Positions 1 to 10,907 of a stretch of 15,400 bases of DNA are shown piece after piece. Within the stretch, counting starts at the first letter, position 1; each line of letters opens with the position of its first letter. The stretch is taken from positions 1 through 15,400 of the forward strand of contig JANXTD010000164.1 in the NCBI GenBank assembly GCA_025352585.1, written 5' to 3'. Source of the stretch: Fimbriiglobus sp. GTDB taxonomy: Bacteria; Planctomycetota; Planctomycetia; Gemmatales; Gemmataceae. Under the pieces are notes generated by a model that ran no database searches, was not told the origin of the DNA, and saw only the letters and a program-made list of their open reading frames with translations. The position numbers were made by a program, and so were the translations under genes.

Positions 1-1
1 C

Positions 2-466
2 GGGACGACCTCGCTCTTCGCCGCGCTGGAGGTGGCGACGGGCAGGGTGATCGGGAAGTGCCTGCGGCGGCACCGCCAGCAGGAGTTCATCGGGTTCCTC
101 GACCACCTGGACGCGGCCCTGGTTCGGGAGCCGGGGGTGGCCGTGCACGTCGTGCTGGACAACTACGCGACGCACAAGACGCCGTCGGTGAAGGCGTGGT
201 TCCTGCGGCACCCGGAGTACGTGCTGCACTTCACGCCGACGAGTGCGTCGTGGCTCAACCAGGTGGAGCGATTCTTCGCGGAGATCACCCAGAAGCGGAT
301 CCGCCGGGGCGCGTTCAGGAGTGTGGCGGCGTTGGAGGAGGCGATCGAAAGCTACATCGCCCGCCACAACGCCGACCCGAAGCCGTTCGCGTGGGTTGCC
401 GACGCCGACTCGATCCTGGACCGCATCAAGAAGGTTTGCGAGCGGACTTCCGACTCGGGACACTAG
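2..466 (+). CDS. IS630-family transposase, C-terminal part (5' end outside window)
   Basis: The reading frame is open from base 2, so the gene starts before the window; the GTG at 32 is inside the gene. The visible 154 residues are the C-terminal half of a DDE endonuclease of the IS630/Tc1-mariner type, which cuts and rejoins DNA to move its insertion sequence. The opening GTTSLFAALEVATGRV is typical of the IS630 core. The second catalytic Asp lies in VVLDNYATHKT and the third acidic residue (Glu) in SWLNQVERFFAEIT, both intact; the first Asp is off the left edge. The C-terminus looks complete, with the stop TAG at 464-466. It faces the DUF1559 gene tail to tail with 49 bases between. I could not define the right terminal repeat of the element because the left end is not in the window. 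Activity cannot be judged from half a gene. Confidence 0.9.
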   Translation, partial: GTTSLFAALEVATGRVIGKCLRRHRQQEFIGFLDHLDAALVREPGVAVHVVLDNYATHKTPSVKAWFLRHPEYVLHFTPTSASWLNQVERFFAEITQKRIRRGAFRSVAALEEAIESYIARHNADPKPFAWVADADSILDRIKKVCERTSDSGH

Positions 467-515
467 GTGCGGATACCCTAACCGGCCGCCGAGCGAAACG
501 CAAGACCCCCCGCCC

Positions 516-1403
516 CTACTCCGCGCTCACGACTTCGCCGCCGCTGCGGGACGCCAGCGCCTCCAGGACGCTCGCGCCGGCGGCGGGCTGGTTGCCGGCG
601 GCGTAGGTGATCGTCCGCACGCTGCCGTCGCCCATCGCGAAGTGGCCGCCGGGCGTGTGGAACGACCACGGGGCGTGAAACGCGCAGTTGTCGTCCACGC
701 GGCCCGGACCGTACAGCGCCGGGTCGGGGCACTTGCCGTTGACGCCGTTGCTGTAGGTCTTGCGCTCGCCGCGCACGGGTGTGAGGACATCGACAGTGCA
801 GCAGGCCGAGTCCCACCAGCCCCACTGGCCGTCGGCCGGCGGCGGCCGCTCCGCGAGTAGCAGGGTGTAACTAGTCCCGTCGGTCACCGACAGCGTCGTG
901 ACCTTGAGAACGGTCTTCGACTTGGCGTCGTCCACGAGGATGCCGTTGTTGACGGTCGCGGGGTTCGAGTAGGTGCCGACGTACCAGGTGAAGCCGTAGG
1001 CCGGGACGCGGTAGTCCGTGCCGCGCGGGTCGGCCGGGCAGCCCAGCACGCGCACGGCGTCCTGCACGCGGGCGTTCGGCTGCTCGATGTGCGGGGTCAG
1101 CTCACGCACCCACGACTCGTAGGTGCCGCTGTTCCAGTTGCTGAGGTTGCCCGCCGGCTCGCCGCCGACCGGGGTGGTGCCGCGCGGCCGGGTCGTGCTG
1201 CGCGGGTAGCAGCCGTGGGCGTTCTCGAAGTTGTGGCACGCCAGCCCGAGGTTGCGCAGGTTGTTGCGGCACTGCGTTAGCGTCGCCGCCTCGCGGACCT
1301 TCTGCACGGCCGGCAGTAGCAGCCCGATCAGGATCGCGACGATGGCGATGACGACGAGCAGTTCGATGAGCGTGAAGCCGCGCGGTCGGCGGGGTCGGGT
1401 CAT
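516..1403 (-). CDS. DUF1559 domain protein with prepilin-type N-terminus
   Basis: This 295-residue protein begins with a type IV prepilin/pseudopilin-like segment: a short basic leader, a predicted G9/F10 cleavage site and the hydrophobic helix [18 protein letters not shown]. The rest is a DUF1559 domain, a family hugely expanded in Planctomycetes and of unknown function. The C-terminal H-x9-DG signature is present (H249 to D259-G260). Cysteines at 45, 66, 121, 201, 202, 225 and 240 could form disulfides. The start is ATG at 1403, with AGGAA about 7 bases upstream; that ATG overlaps the kinase stop as ATGA, which implies translational coupling. It is the last gene of the sigma-kinase unit. 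By family analogy the product is membrane-inserted or part of a pseudopilus-like envelope structure, but its role is not known. Confidence 0.93.
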   Translation of the reverse strand: MTRPRRPRGFTLIELLVVIAIVAILIGLLLPAVQKVREAATLTQCRNNLRNLGLACHNFENAHGCYPRSTTRPRGTTPVGGEPAGNLSNWNSGTYESWVRELTPHIEQPNARVQDAVRVLGCPADPRGTDYRVPAYGFTWYVGTYSNPATVNNGILVDDAKSKTVLKVTTLSVTDGTSYTLLLAERPPPADGQWGWWDSACCTVDVLTPVRGERKTYSNGVNGKCPDPALYGPGRVDDNCAFHAPWSFHTPGGHFAMGDGSVRTITYAAGNQPAAGASVLEALASRSGGEVVSAE

Positions 1404-3622
1404 CGGCGTTCCTCACCTGGGGTACCCTGGCCGGCCTGCAACTCGGCGGCGCGGTCGAAGTCGCGGCGGGCGGCGGCGGGGTCGCCCGACTGCTCGGCGC
1501 ACCGGCCGCGGAACTGGTAGCTCCAGCCGAAGCGTGGCCGCTGAGCGACGCACGCCGTCAGCCCCACGCGGGCCTCGGCCGGGCGCTTCAAGTGCATGGC
1601 ACAGACCGCCTGGAAGAGCCGGGCGGTGAAGTGCGCCGGCTCGGCGTCTAGCACCGCTTCAAAGTCGAGGGCGGCCGCGGCGAAATCGCGGCGGCGGACG
1701 CGGTCGGTGCCGGCCAGGAAGCGCTCAGCGACAATGTCGGGTGGCAGGGCGTCGGCCCAGCGGCGCTCGGCGGTTGCCTCCTCAGCGCGGCCGAGGCGGT
1801 CGAGGTGGTCGGCGCGGCGGCCGTGGAAGGGGCGTGACGAGTAGCCGGCCAGTTCGTCGAGGCGGGCCAGCGCGGCGGCGGCCCCGGATTCGTGGGCGAT
1901 CAGGTCGGCGTCGAGCAGCGCGAGTTGGCCGCGCTCGTGCCGCCAGCCGGGGTCGTCGGGCAGGGTCAACGCGAGCGCCGTTGCGACCGCCTCGCGCGCC
2001 GTCGCCACCGCGTCGGGGCGGCGCGGCTCGAGCAGCAGGCTGCGCAACAACGCCTCGTCGCGCAGGTCGTCGTATTCGCGCGGCGGGACGCGCTGCGCCC
2101 AGCGCTGGCGGTTGGCGGCGCGGCGGCTGTGGTCGAGCCAGCCGGCGACGCCGGTCTGGTAGTCGCGCAGCGCCGGCTCCCCTTGGACCTGAATCCACGC
2201 CTCGCGGAAGCGGGCCTCGGCCACGTCGTCGTCCTGGCGGGCGAGCGCGTCCTGACCCTCCGCCGCCAGCCGCTCCACGAGGGTCCGCACGCCCTCGACG
2301 CGCTGCCGCTCGAGTCGGTCGCCCACGGCCGCGGCGACGGCCACCCCGGCGAGCAGCGTCGCGGCGACGGCGAGGAGCGCGGCGTGCGTCGGCCGGCGGC
2401 GGCACCACTTGCCCGCCCGCTCCCACGCCGGCGTCGGCCGCGCGGTGATCGGCTTGCCGTCGAGGAACCGCCGCAGGTCGTCGGCCACGGCCAGGGCACT
2501 GGCGTAGCGCCGCGCCGGCTCCTTGTGCAGGCAGTTCAAACAGACCGTCTCGAGGTCGCGCGGCACCGACGGCTGCAACCGGCGCGGCGAGCGCGGCTCG
2601 GCGGAGCGGATCAGGTCGAGCGTCTCGACCACACTCGTCGCCATGAACGGCACCTGCCCGGTCAGGCACTCGTAGAGCATCGTGCCGAGGCCGTACACGT
2701 CGGTCGCCGGCCCGCTGGCGTCGTGCCGGCCGGCCGCTTGCTCGGGCGACATGTAGCGCGGCGTGCCGATCGGGTCGCCGGTGCGGGTGGCGTCGCGCGG
2801 CGCGTCGTCGTCGCCCCCGAAGACTTTGGCGAGGCCGAAGTCGGTGAGCTTGGGCGTGCCGTCGGCGGCAAACAGCACGTTGGCCGGCTTCAGGTCGCGG
2901 TGGACGATGCCGAACTCGTGGGCGTGGTGGGCCGCCCGCGCCAACGTCTCGATCAGTGCCGCGGCGGCCGTCGGCGTATACGGCAACTGCTGGAGCCGCT
3001 GCGCCAGCGTGCCGCCCTCGGCCAGTTCGAGCGCGAGGAACGGCAGCCCGGCCCACTCGCCGACCTCGAAGATTTGCACGACGTTGGGGTGCTGCAACCG
3101 CGCGATCGCCTCGGCCTCGGCGCGGAAGCGCATCACCTCCCGCGGCGACGGCACCCGGCCCGGCTCGAACATCTTCAAGGCGACGTGGCGGCGCAGGCGG
3201 CGGTGCCGCGCCTTGTAAACGACCCCCATGCCGCCGCGGCCGAGGAAGTGCAAAATCTCGTAGTCCGGCAACTGCGGCAGCGCGACGGCCGGCGTGGCGT
3301 CGTCGTCGGCCAGCGTCGTGCCGTCGAGCCGCGGCGTCACGGAGAGCGCCTCGTCGGCCATCGCCCGGTGGACCTCGAAGTGCAGTTCGAGGTCGCGGCG
3401 CAGGTTGGGGTACCGCGAGACGTACTCCGCCGCTGCCGGCAGCTCGCCGAGTTCCTCGCGCAGCACGACTTCGTTGTAGATCAGGTCGAGTTGCGCCTCG
3501 GCGTCGAGGCGCAGCGGCGAGCCGCCGGTCAACTCGTCGATGGTGGGCCGGCCGCCGGCGAGCCAGGCGCGGCTCTGCCGGTCGAGGGCGTCGTCGAGCG
3601 GGGTCTGCACGCGGTCACGCAT
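1400..3622 (-). CDS. Hanks-type Ser/Thr protein kinase with membrane span and TPR-like C-terminus
   Basis: This 740-residue kinase has four parts. Residues 1-115 hold the helical region often placed before planctomycete kinases ([12 protein letters not shown].. then [20 protein letters not shown]). Residues 121-388 are the kinase domain: glycine loop GRGGMGVV (128-135), Lys150 in ALK, probable helix-C Glu169, catalytic HRDLKPAN (241-248), DFG (261-263) and [10 protein letters not shown] (286-295). All key residues are intact, so an active kinase is expected. Residues 412-433 form one membrane helix. Residues 440-740 are mostly helical, with TPR-like units best seen at about 634-731. The N-terminal kinase domain should be cytoplasmic and the C-terminal part outside. 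The start at 3622 overlaps the sigma factor by 8 bases with a G-rich stretch (GGGGGAC) upstream. It probably phosphorylates the neighbouring sigma factor or a partner; this is inference. Confidence 0.95.
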   Translation of the reverse strand: MRDRVQTPLDDALDRQSRAWLAGGRPTIDELTGGSPLRLDAEAQLDLIYNEVVLREELGELPAAAEYVSRYPNLRRDLELHFEVHRAMADEALSVTPRLDGTTLADDDATPAVALPQLPDYEILHFLGRGGMGVVYKARHRRLRRHVALKMFEPGRVPSPREVMRFRAEAEAIARLQHPNVVQIFEVGEWAGLPFLALELAEGGTLAQRLQQLPYTPTAAAALIETLARAAHHAHEFGIVHRDLKPANVLFAADGTPKLTDFGLAKVFGGDDDAPRDATRTGDPIGTPRYMSPEQAAGRHDASGPATDVYGLGTMLYECLTGQVPFMATSVVETLDLIRSAEPRSPRRLQPSVPRDLETVCLNCLHKEPARRYASALAVADDLRRFLDGKPITARPTPAWERAGKWCRRRPTHAALLAVAATLLAGVAVAAAVGDRLERQRVEGVRTLVERLAAEGQDALARQDDDVAEARFREAWIQVQGEPALRDYQTGVAGWLDHSRRAANRQRWAQRVPPREYDDLRDEALLRSLLLEPRRPDAVATAREAVATALALTLPDDPGWRHERGQLALLDADLIAHESGAAAALARLDELAGYSSRPFHGRRADHLDRLGRAEEATAERRWADALPPDIVAERFLAGTDRVRRRDFAAAALDFEAVLDAEPAHFTARLFQAVCAMHLKRPAEARVGLTACVAQRPRFGWSYQFRGRCAEQSGDPAAARRDFDRAAELQAGQGTPGEERR

Positions 3623-4232
3623 CGCCGTCGTCCCCCAGCCCGAGTTCGGTCATGACGCGGTTCAAGGCCCGCGTCAGCTTCTTGCGCAGCGCCACGTCGG
3701 TGCCGCCGAGTTCGTCCGCGAGTTCCTGCCAGGTGCGGCCCAGCGCCCGCTGCTCGGCCAGGTGGCGCTCGGCGGGGTCGAGGCCGCCGCGGACTTTCTC
3801 CAACAGCTCCCGCGCCGACGCCTGCTCGCTGGGGTCCGAGGCGTCGTCGGCGAGGCGCGGGGCCAGGCCGTCGGCGGTCGCGTCGCGGCGGATGTCGCGC
3901 CGCCCGGCCTTCAGGCGGTTGGCCTGGTTGACGAGCTTATTCCGCGCAATCGTAGTGAGCAAATTCAGCAGTTGCGCCGGCGTGTCAACCTCGTACTGCC
4001 CCAACGCCGTGCGGACGAAGAAGCTGGCGAGGACCGACTGGCAGATGTCGGTCGAGTCGAGCAGCCGGCGCACGCCGGCGTCGCGCAGCCGGATGCGGAT
4101 CACCCGGCGGATGACGCCCTCGTAGCGGCGGACGAGTTCCTCCGCCGCGTCGGGGTCGCGGTCGCGCACCCGGCGGATGAGGTCGCGGAATTCCGGCTCG
4201 TCCGGCAACGTCGGCCTCCCGCGTCGGAACAT
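3615..4232 (-). CDS. ECF-type RNA polymerase sigma factor (planctomycete group)
   Basis: This 205-residue protein (from the chosen start) has the two ECF sigma domains. Region 2 is at about 14-105, including EPEFRDLIRRVRDRDPDAAEE, DSTDICQSVLASFFVR and LLTTIARNKLVNQANR. Region 4 is at about 150-197, with LDPAERHLAEQ and a helix-turn-helix in TWQELADELGGTDVALRKKL. It would direct RNA polymerase to a specific promoter set. No anti-sigma gene is adjacent; the next gene is a membrane kinase overlapping by 8 bases, an arrangement that recurs in Planctomycetes. Three in-frame ATGs exist (4289, 4250, 4232). I chose 4232 because it gives a family-like N-terminus and because a promoter-like TTGGTG-17-TAAAAT overlaps the 4250 ATG. 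The longer forms cannot be excluded, and no clear ribosome binding site decides between them. Confidence 0.93.
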   Translation of the reverse strand: MFRRGRPTLPDEPEFRDLIRRVRDRDPDAAEELVRRYEGVIRRVIRIRLRDAGVRRLLDSTDICQSVLASFFVRTALGQYEVDTPAQLLNLLTTIARNKLVNQANRLKAGRRDIRRDATADGLAPRLADDASDPSEQASARELLEKVRGGLDPAERHLAEQRALGRTWQELADELGGTDVALRKKLTRALNRVMTELGLGDDGDA

Positions 4233-4248
4233 GAGGGCGACACTTTTC

Positions 4249-4277
4249 ATTTTACGCTGTCCGTACCGCGACACCAA
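4249..4277 (-). promoter_or_regulatory. Candidate sigma70-like promoter for the sigma-kinase-DUF1559 unit
   Basis: On the minus strand, TTGGTG (4277-4272) and TAAAAT (4254-4249) are separated by 17 bases, the optimal sigma70 spacing; the -10 box matches 5 of 6 consensus bases and the -35 box about 3 of 6. It lies just upstream of the ATG at 4232. If real, the untranslated leader is very short and the two longer sigma-factor starts are ruled out. The AT-rich -10 stands out in a GC-rich region, but one site found by eye is weak evidence. Confidence 0.3.
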
Positions 4278-4325
4278 GCCCGACCCCATGAAGCACCTCG
4301 GGTTGAAGACGTTCGGACGCGCTCG

Positions 4326-5615
4326 TTACGCCCCGGTCGCCTCGACGGTCAGGGCGACGCCGTCGCTGCCCAGCTTCGCCTCGGCCGCATCGCCGGCCTT
4401 GAACTCCGACAGCTTCGCGTGCTTGCCGTTGCGCTCGACCTTCGTCGTCGGCCCGAGCTTGGCCGCGACCGCCGCCCCGGCCGGCGGCGTGACCGTCACC
4501 GTCGCGCCGACCGCGTCGATGGCCGTGACAGCCCCGTCCACCTTCGACGCGACCAGCGACGTGTTCTTGCCTGACCCGCTGTTCGAGTCGCCGGTCGCTC
4601 CCGTAGGCGGGCTGTTGGTCGGGCCGGCGACCGGCGTGGCGTCCTCGACCTCGCGGCTGAAGCTGCGGACGCGGGTTCCGCCGCGGTTGTCGAAGGCGTT
4701 GACGCTCACGCTTGTGCCGTGGCGCGTGCGGGTAATGACATCCTTGCGGCCGTCGCCGTTGACGTCCGACGCATCGACGGCGACCCCGCCGCGGAACGTC
4801 GAGTCGTCGGCGAGGAACTGCAACAGCGTCTGGTTGTTCGAGCTGCCGATGACGCGGACGACCGGCCCGCCGCCCGGCCCGGTGCCGGTGATGATGTCGT
4901 CGCGGCCGTCGCCGTCCACGTCGCCGGCCGAGACCTGGACGCCGCCGCGGAAACTGTCCTCGTAGGCGAAGAAGTTCTGGATCACGTGGTTGTCCGAGCC
5001 GGCGAACGAGACGACCCGCGGGCCGCCGCCGACGCCGGTGCCGGTGATCACGTCGGCCCGGCGGTCGCCGTCCACGTCGCCGGTCGCCACGAGCACGCCG
5101 CCGCGGAACGTCGTCTCGTAGGCGAAGTAGTCGCGCAGCACGTTCTTGCCGAGGCTCGCGCCATCGAGGACGCGCACCCGCGGCGCGCCGCCGTCGCCGG
5201 TGCCGGTGACGATGTCGGCCTTGCCGTCGCCGTTCACGTCGCCGAGCGCGACGTACAGGCCGCCGCGGAAGGTGTCCTCGTAGACGTTCAGGTCGATCAG
5301 CGTCGCGCCACTCGCGCCATCGATCACGCGCAGCCGCGGCGCGCCGCCGGGGCCGGGCACGATGGCGATGTCGCGGACGCCGTCGCCGTTCACGTCGCCG
5401 AGCGCGGAGCGGACGCCGCCGCGGAACGAGTCCTCGAACGCTTGGATCGTGCCGGTGGTTTCGCCGGTCGCCGGGTTGACGATCTCGACGCGCGGGACGC
5501 CGCCGTCGTCGGGGCTGACGCTGATCGAGTCGGGCGAGATGGTGCCGAACGAGGCCGGCACGAGCCGGTCCTCGAACGCCGTCAGGTGCAGCCTGACCGT
5601 GGGGAGCTTGGACAT
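4326..5615 (-). CDS. Secreted FG-GAP repeat protein with DUF5666-like C-terminal domain
   Basis: The N-terminus carries LTAFEDRLVPASF, a form of the LExRxxPA/S (LEPR-XLL-like) motif near the start of many planctomycete exported repeat proteins. Five repeats of about 53 residues follow, each with a calcium-binding-type loop such as GDVNGDGKADI (Asp loops near 74, 126, 180, 232 and 284) and the phrase Y-E-D-T/S-F-RGGV; they should form an integrin-alpha-like beta-propeller fragment. After a Gly/Ser/Thr/Pro linker (about 323-350), residues 351-427 resemble DUF5666 (KVDGAVTAIDAVGATVTV..TTKVERNG..LSEFKAGDAAEAKL). ATG 5615 was chosen over ATG 5654 because the leader GAGTCCCCGT-ATG resembles those at 13376 and 5833. 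It ends 93 bases before the chosen sigma-factor start and could be co-transcribed with it. Substrate or binding partner is unknown. Confidence 0.9.
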   Translation of the reverse strand: MSKLPTVRLHLTAFEDRLVPASFGTISPDSISVSPDDGGVPRVEIVNPATGETTGTIQAFEDSFRGGVRSALGDVNGDGVRDIAIVPGPGGAPRLRVIDGASGATLIDLNVYEDTFRGGLYVALGDVNGDGKADIVTGTGDGGAPRVRVLDGASLGKNVLRDYFAYETTFRGGVLVATGDVDGDRRADVITGTGVGGGPRVVSFAGSDNHVIQNFFAYEDSFRGGVQVSAGDVDGDGRDDIITGTGPGGGPVVRVIGSSNNQTLLQFLADDSTFRGGVAVDASDVNGDGRKDVITRTRHGTSVSVNAFDNRGGTRVRSFSREVEDATPVAGPTNSPPTGATGDSNSGSGKNTSLVASKVDGAVTAIDAVGATVTVTPPAGAAVAAKLGPTTKVERNGKHAKLSEFKAGDAAEAKLGSDGVALTVEATGA

Positions 5616-5679
5616 ACGGGGACTCGCAGGGAGGAAATCAGGGGGGTGAGCCATGACACTTGTCGCGGGGATTCGCCCG

Positions 5680-5787
5680 CACCCGAGGAATCCGCGGCGG
5701 CGCGGCGACGGGACAAAGAATCGGGAGAATCGCCCGGATCGGGGAATTCCGTGTCCCGTCGCCGCGCGGATGTTGATTCCTCGGGTG
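5680..5787. repeat. 108-base imperfect inverted repeat between divergent FG-GAP genes
   Basis: The arms 5680-5715 and 5752-5787 are each 36 bases. They pair perfectly over an outer 13 bases (CACCCGAGGAATC with GATTCCTCGGGTG) and an inner 16 bases (GCGCGGCGACGGGACA with TGTCCCGTCGCCGCGC), with a symmetric 7-by-7 mismatched block between. A further 4-base match (GAAT 5718-5721 with ATTC 5746-5749) extends it inward. The loop holds a small hairpin, CGGG (5722-5725) with CCCG (5733-5736). It sits in the leader region of both flanking genes. Possible natures are a MITE-like remnant, a cruciform-type regulatory site or a structured leader. No flanking target duplication was found. Confidence 0.85.
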
Positions 5788-5832
5788 ACGACATGATTTT
5801 CGCCCCTCTCGCCCCCGTCCTGGAGTCTCCCG

Positions 5833-8841
<3,009 letters not shown>

Positions 8842-9035
8842 CCCCGGCGGGGTCGGCCAGGCTTCGGGAGTTCGCGCTGATCTAGCTGGCCTCTGTGATC
8901 GCCGAGCCGACCTTGGTAGTCACGACGTGAGGGACTTCTGCCCCGCTAGGCGTGGCCGACGTGAAGCGACCGCCCCGCCGCCGGAGCCGCCGACCCCACG
9001 GGGCGAGCACGAGTCGCGGGGGGTGGGGTCGTAGG

Positions 9036-9070
9036 TCCGGCCGGAACGCATCGGTCGCGTTCCGACCGGA
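9036..9070. repeat. 35-base inverted repeat upstream of the DUF1559-DUF1579 unit
   Basis: TCCGGCCGGAACGC (9036-9049) pairs with GCGTTCCGACCGGA (9057-9070) over 13 of 14 positions, with a 7-base loop ATCGGTC. It ends 28 bases before the -10-like box at 9099, close to where a -35 element or operator would lie. It lacks a following T-run, so an operator or structured DNA site is more likely than an intrinsic terminator. Confidence 0.7.
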
Positions 9071-9095
9071 ACACGCTACCCTCGGTCGCCGTCGC

Positions 9096-9104
9096 TGGTA
9101 GACT
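9096..9104 (+). promoter_or_regulatory. Candidate extended -10 element (TGG-TAGACT)
   Basis: TAGACT (9099-9104) matches TATAAT at 4 of 6 positions and is preceded by TGG, an extended -10 feature. It lies 63 bases before the ATG at 9168. The same GGTAGACT octamer occurs before the restriction-modification gene at 14727, and a related GGGTAAGAT lies before the gene at 10908. No good -35 was seen. Confidence 0.35.
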
Positions 9105-9167
9105 TGACCGTGTTAGGTTCGCGCCACCCCGGTGGCCCCCTTCGACTTGCCCCCCCGGAGACCGCTC

Positions 9168-10172
9168 ATGCGCCCCGCCCGCCACGCGTTCACGCTCATC
9201 GAGTTGCTGGTGGTGATCGCGATCATCGCCGTCCTGATCGGGCTGCTGCTGCCGGCCGTGCAGAAGGTGCGTGAGGCGGCGGCGCGGATCAAGTGCGCGA
9301 ACAACCTCAAGCAGATCGGCCTGGCGCTGCACAACTACGAGTCGATCGGGCAGAAGTTCCCGGCGGCGGGCTACTACCCCGCCAACGCTTCCGCGGGGGA
9401 CGCCTGGTCGGCCCTCAGCCGGCTGCTGCCGCTCATCGAGCAAGGCAACACCTACGCGCAAGTGGACTTCACGCTCAACGCCAACGTCCAGGATGTCGTG
9501 ACGAAGCAGCGGATCGCCATGTACGTCTGCCCGAGCGAGATCAAGTCCGAGATGAAAGTCGCCACCTCCGCGACCGGCCCCGGCAGCATCAACCGCTGGC
9601 CGGCCAACTACGCCGCCAACGTGGGCACCTGGATGACCTGGAACCCGACGACCGGCAGCGGCGGCGACGGGGCGATCACCTACACGAGCCAGCCGAACGG
9701 CGGCAACCCGGTCGCCGCCTTCACCGACGGCCTGAGCAACACCATCGGCTACTCCGAGGTGAAGGCGTACACCTGGCTCATCAAGTCGAACGCCTCGAAC
9801 CCGGCCACCTTCCCGATCCCGAACCCGACGGCCGCGGACGTGCTGGCCCTCGGCGGCACCCTCGGCGGCACCCCCAGCGGCCACACCGGCTGGACGGAGG
9901 CCCAGACCTTCCACACCGGCTTCACGTTCGTCCTGCCGCCCAACACCAAGGTGATCCACTCCAGCGGCAACGACGTCGATCAGCTCGCCGGGAACGAGGG
10001 GTCGGCCACGCTGATCCCGTTCGACGCGGTGACCTCGCGCAGCTACCACACCGGCGTCGTGAACTGCCTGCTGATGGACGGCTCGGTCCGCACCGTGTCG
10101 AACTCGATCGACCCGTACGCCTGGCGCGCCGCCGGCACCCGCGCCGGCGGCGAGTCCCTCGGCCTCAATTGA
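9168..10172 (+). CDS. DUF1559 domain protein with prepilin-type N-terminus
   Basis: A 334-residue DUF1559 protein. It has the short basic leader MRPARHA, the hydrophobic helix [18 protein letters not shown], the conserved [27 protein letters not shown] segment in parts, and the C-terminal H-x9-DG signature (H294 to D304-G305, in [14 protein letters not shown]). The residue before the predicted cleavage point is Ala7 rather than the usual Gly, a departure from its two paralogs here. The start is ATG 9168, with GGAG 8 bases upstream; the in-frame GTG at 9132 adds an unlike leader and was not chosen. A 29-base gap leads to the DUF1579 gene, so the two probably form an operon. The function of the family is unknown; membrane or pseudopilus-like placement is inferred. 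Confidence 0.94.
   Translation: MRPARHAFTLIELLVVIAIIAVLIGLLLPAVQKVREAAARIKCANNLKQIGLALHNYESIGQKFPAAGYYPANASAGDAWSALSRLLPLIEQGNTYAQVDFTLNANVQDVVTKQRIAMYVCPSEIKSEMKVATSATGPGSINRWPANYAANVGTWMTWNPTTGSGGDGAITYTSQPNGGNPVAAFTDGLSNTIGYSEVKAYTWLIKSNASNPATFPIPNPTAADVLALGGTLGGTPSGHTGWTEAQTFHTGFTFVLPPNTKVIHSSGNDVDQLAGNEGSATLIPFDAVTSRSYHTGVVNCLLMDGSVRTVSNSIDPYAWRAAGTRAGGESLGLN
9226..9271 (+). repeat. 46-base exact direct repeat, copy 1 (in DUF1559 gene)
   Basis: The stretch encoding most of [14 protein letters not shown] is identical over 46 bases to 10963-11008, in the next DUF1559 gene. A more diverged inverted copy lies in the minus-strand DUF1559 gene near 1290-1350. The wider region of about 130 bases is also highly similar. 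Confidence 0.85.
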
Positions 10173-10201
10173 CCCCTCCCGCCGGACCCCTGGAGCGACC
10201 C

Positions 10202-10807
10202 ATGTCACCGAAACTCCGCTGGTTGTTCCCCGCCGCGGGTTTCCTTGCAGCGGCCTACCTCGCGGCGACCGCCTTCGGGCAAGCGCCGGCGGGGGACAAG
10301 AAGGACCCGCAGGAGAAGTTCGAGCCCAAGTCCGGCCCAGGGGCCGGGCAGAAGTTCCTGGCGAAATTCGTCGGCGAGTGGGACGTGGTCAAGACCTTCT
10401 ACCCGCGGACGCCGGACGCCGAGCCGAAGAAGTCGGGCGGGACTTGCGTCCAGGCGATGACGCAGGGCGGGCGATTCCTGACCTCGGAGTTCGCCTTCGA
10501 CGGCCCGGCCGGCAAGACGACCGGCACCGGCGTCATCGGCTTCGAGCCGGCGACGGGGCTGTTCACGAGTACGTGGGTCGATTCGCGCCAGACCCGGATG
10601 TCGTTCCGCCGCAGCGCCGAGCCGTTCGACGAGAAGCGAATCGTGCTGTGGGGCGTGTCCCTCGACGAGCCGAAAGACCCCCGGAAGTCGAAGACGGTCA
10701 CGACCCTCGCCGCCGACCCGCCGGTCATTCTGCACCGCCAGTTCAGCGTCAGCCCCGACGGCACCGAGCGGGCCGTGATGCAACTGGAGATGACCCGCAA
10801 GAAGTGA
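10202..10807 (+). CDS. DUF1579 family exported protein
   Basis: A 201-residue protein with an N-terminal signal peptide (basic MSPKLR, hydrophobic 7-25, likely cleavage near AFGQA). The remainder resembles DUF1579: KFLAKFVGEWDVVKTFYP (51-68), then a TQGGRFLTSEF segment (87-97), a TGTGVIGFEPATGLFTSTWVD segment in two parts (107-127) and a C-terminal beta-rich stretch ending VMQLEMTRKK. DUF1579 proteins are predicted lipocalin-like beta barrels of unknown function. The start ATG at 10202 has GGAG about 8 bases upstream and follows the DUF1559 stop by 29 bases, so the two genes are probably co-transcribed. It may act in the periplasm; ligand and role are unknown. Confidence 0.88.
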   Translation: MSPKLRWLFPAAGFLAAAYLAATAFGQAPAGDKKDPQEKFEPKSGPGAGQKFLAKFVGEWDVVKTFYPRTPDAEPKKSGGTCVQAMTQGGRFLTSEFAFDGPAGKTTGTGVIGFEPATGLFTSTWVDSRQTRMSFRRSAEPFDEKRIVLWGVSLDEPKDPRKSKTVTTLAADPPVILHRQFSVSPDGTERAVMQLEMTRKK

Positions 10808-10859
10808 CGGCGGACGCTTTGGGGCCGCGATGGCCCTTGGATCGCCGCCCGCCGCCGGG

Positions 10860-10865
10860 TAAGAT
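10860..10865 (+). promoter_or_regulatory. Candidate -10 element (TAAGAT)
   Basis: GGG-TAAGAT lies 42 bases before the ATG at 10908 and matches the TATAAT consensus at 4 of 6 positions. It occupies the 100-base gap after the DUF1579 gene. Its position resembles the GGTAGACT boxes at 9097 and 14686. No -35 was recognised. Confidence 0.28.
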
Positions 10866-10907
10866 CACGGCGGGGGCGGGTGGCCAGTCTCGAACCGGGG
10901 GCGATCG

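Larger units (their letters stand above)
8842..9167. other. 326-base intergenic region without a supported gene
   Basis: No convincing coding region was found here. The stretch follows the large FG-GAP/Ig gene and precedes the second DUF1559 gene. It contains a 35-base inverted repeat (9036-9070), an 8-base direct repeat TCGGTCGC (9051-9058 and 9082-9089) and a -10-like box (9099-9104). The first 190 bases show only short GC-rich hairpins. Reverse-strand reading frames crossing it are shadows of the DUF1559 gene. Confidence 0.6.

Noticed and set aside
467..515. Right terminal inverted repeat of the IS630 element
   Set aside because: The left end of the element is outside the window, so no pair of ends or target TA duplication could be compared.
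1892..3655. A 587-codon plus-strand open frame opposite the kinase
   Set aside because: It has low-complexity Arg/Val/Ala composition and no recognisable motif, while the minus strand encodes a complete kinase with all catalytic motifs.
5582..5794. Small minus-strand frame of 70 codons in the divergent region
   Set aside because: Its Ser/Arg/Asp-rich product is read out of the inverted repeat and overlaps the FG-GAP start; the similarity between the two strands' readings is explained by the repeat itself.
8946..10208. A 420-codon minus-strand frame crossing the 8842-9167 gap
   Set aside because: Its composition is that of a shadow frame over the DUF1559 gene; the part in the gap alone shows no domain or ribosome binding site.
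10809..10849. Hairpin-like GGGCC/GGCCC and outer GGCGG/CCGCC pairing after the DUF1579 gene as a terminator
   Set aside because: Stems are short (5 bases each) and there is no T-run; such pairings are common by chance in this composition.
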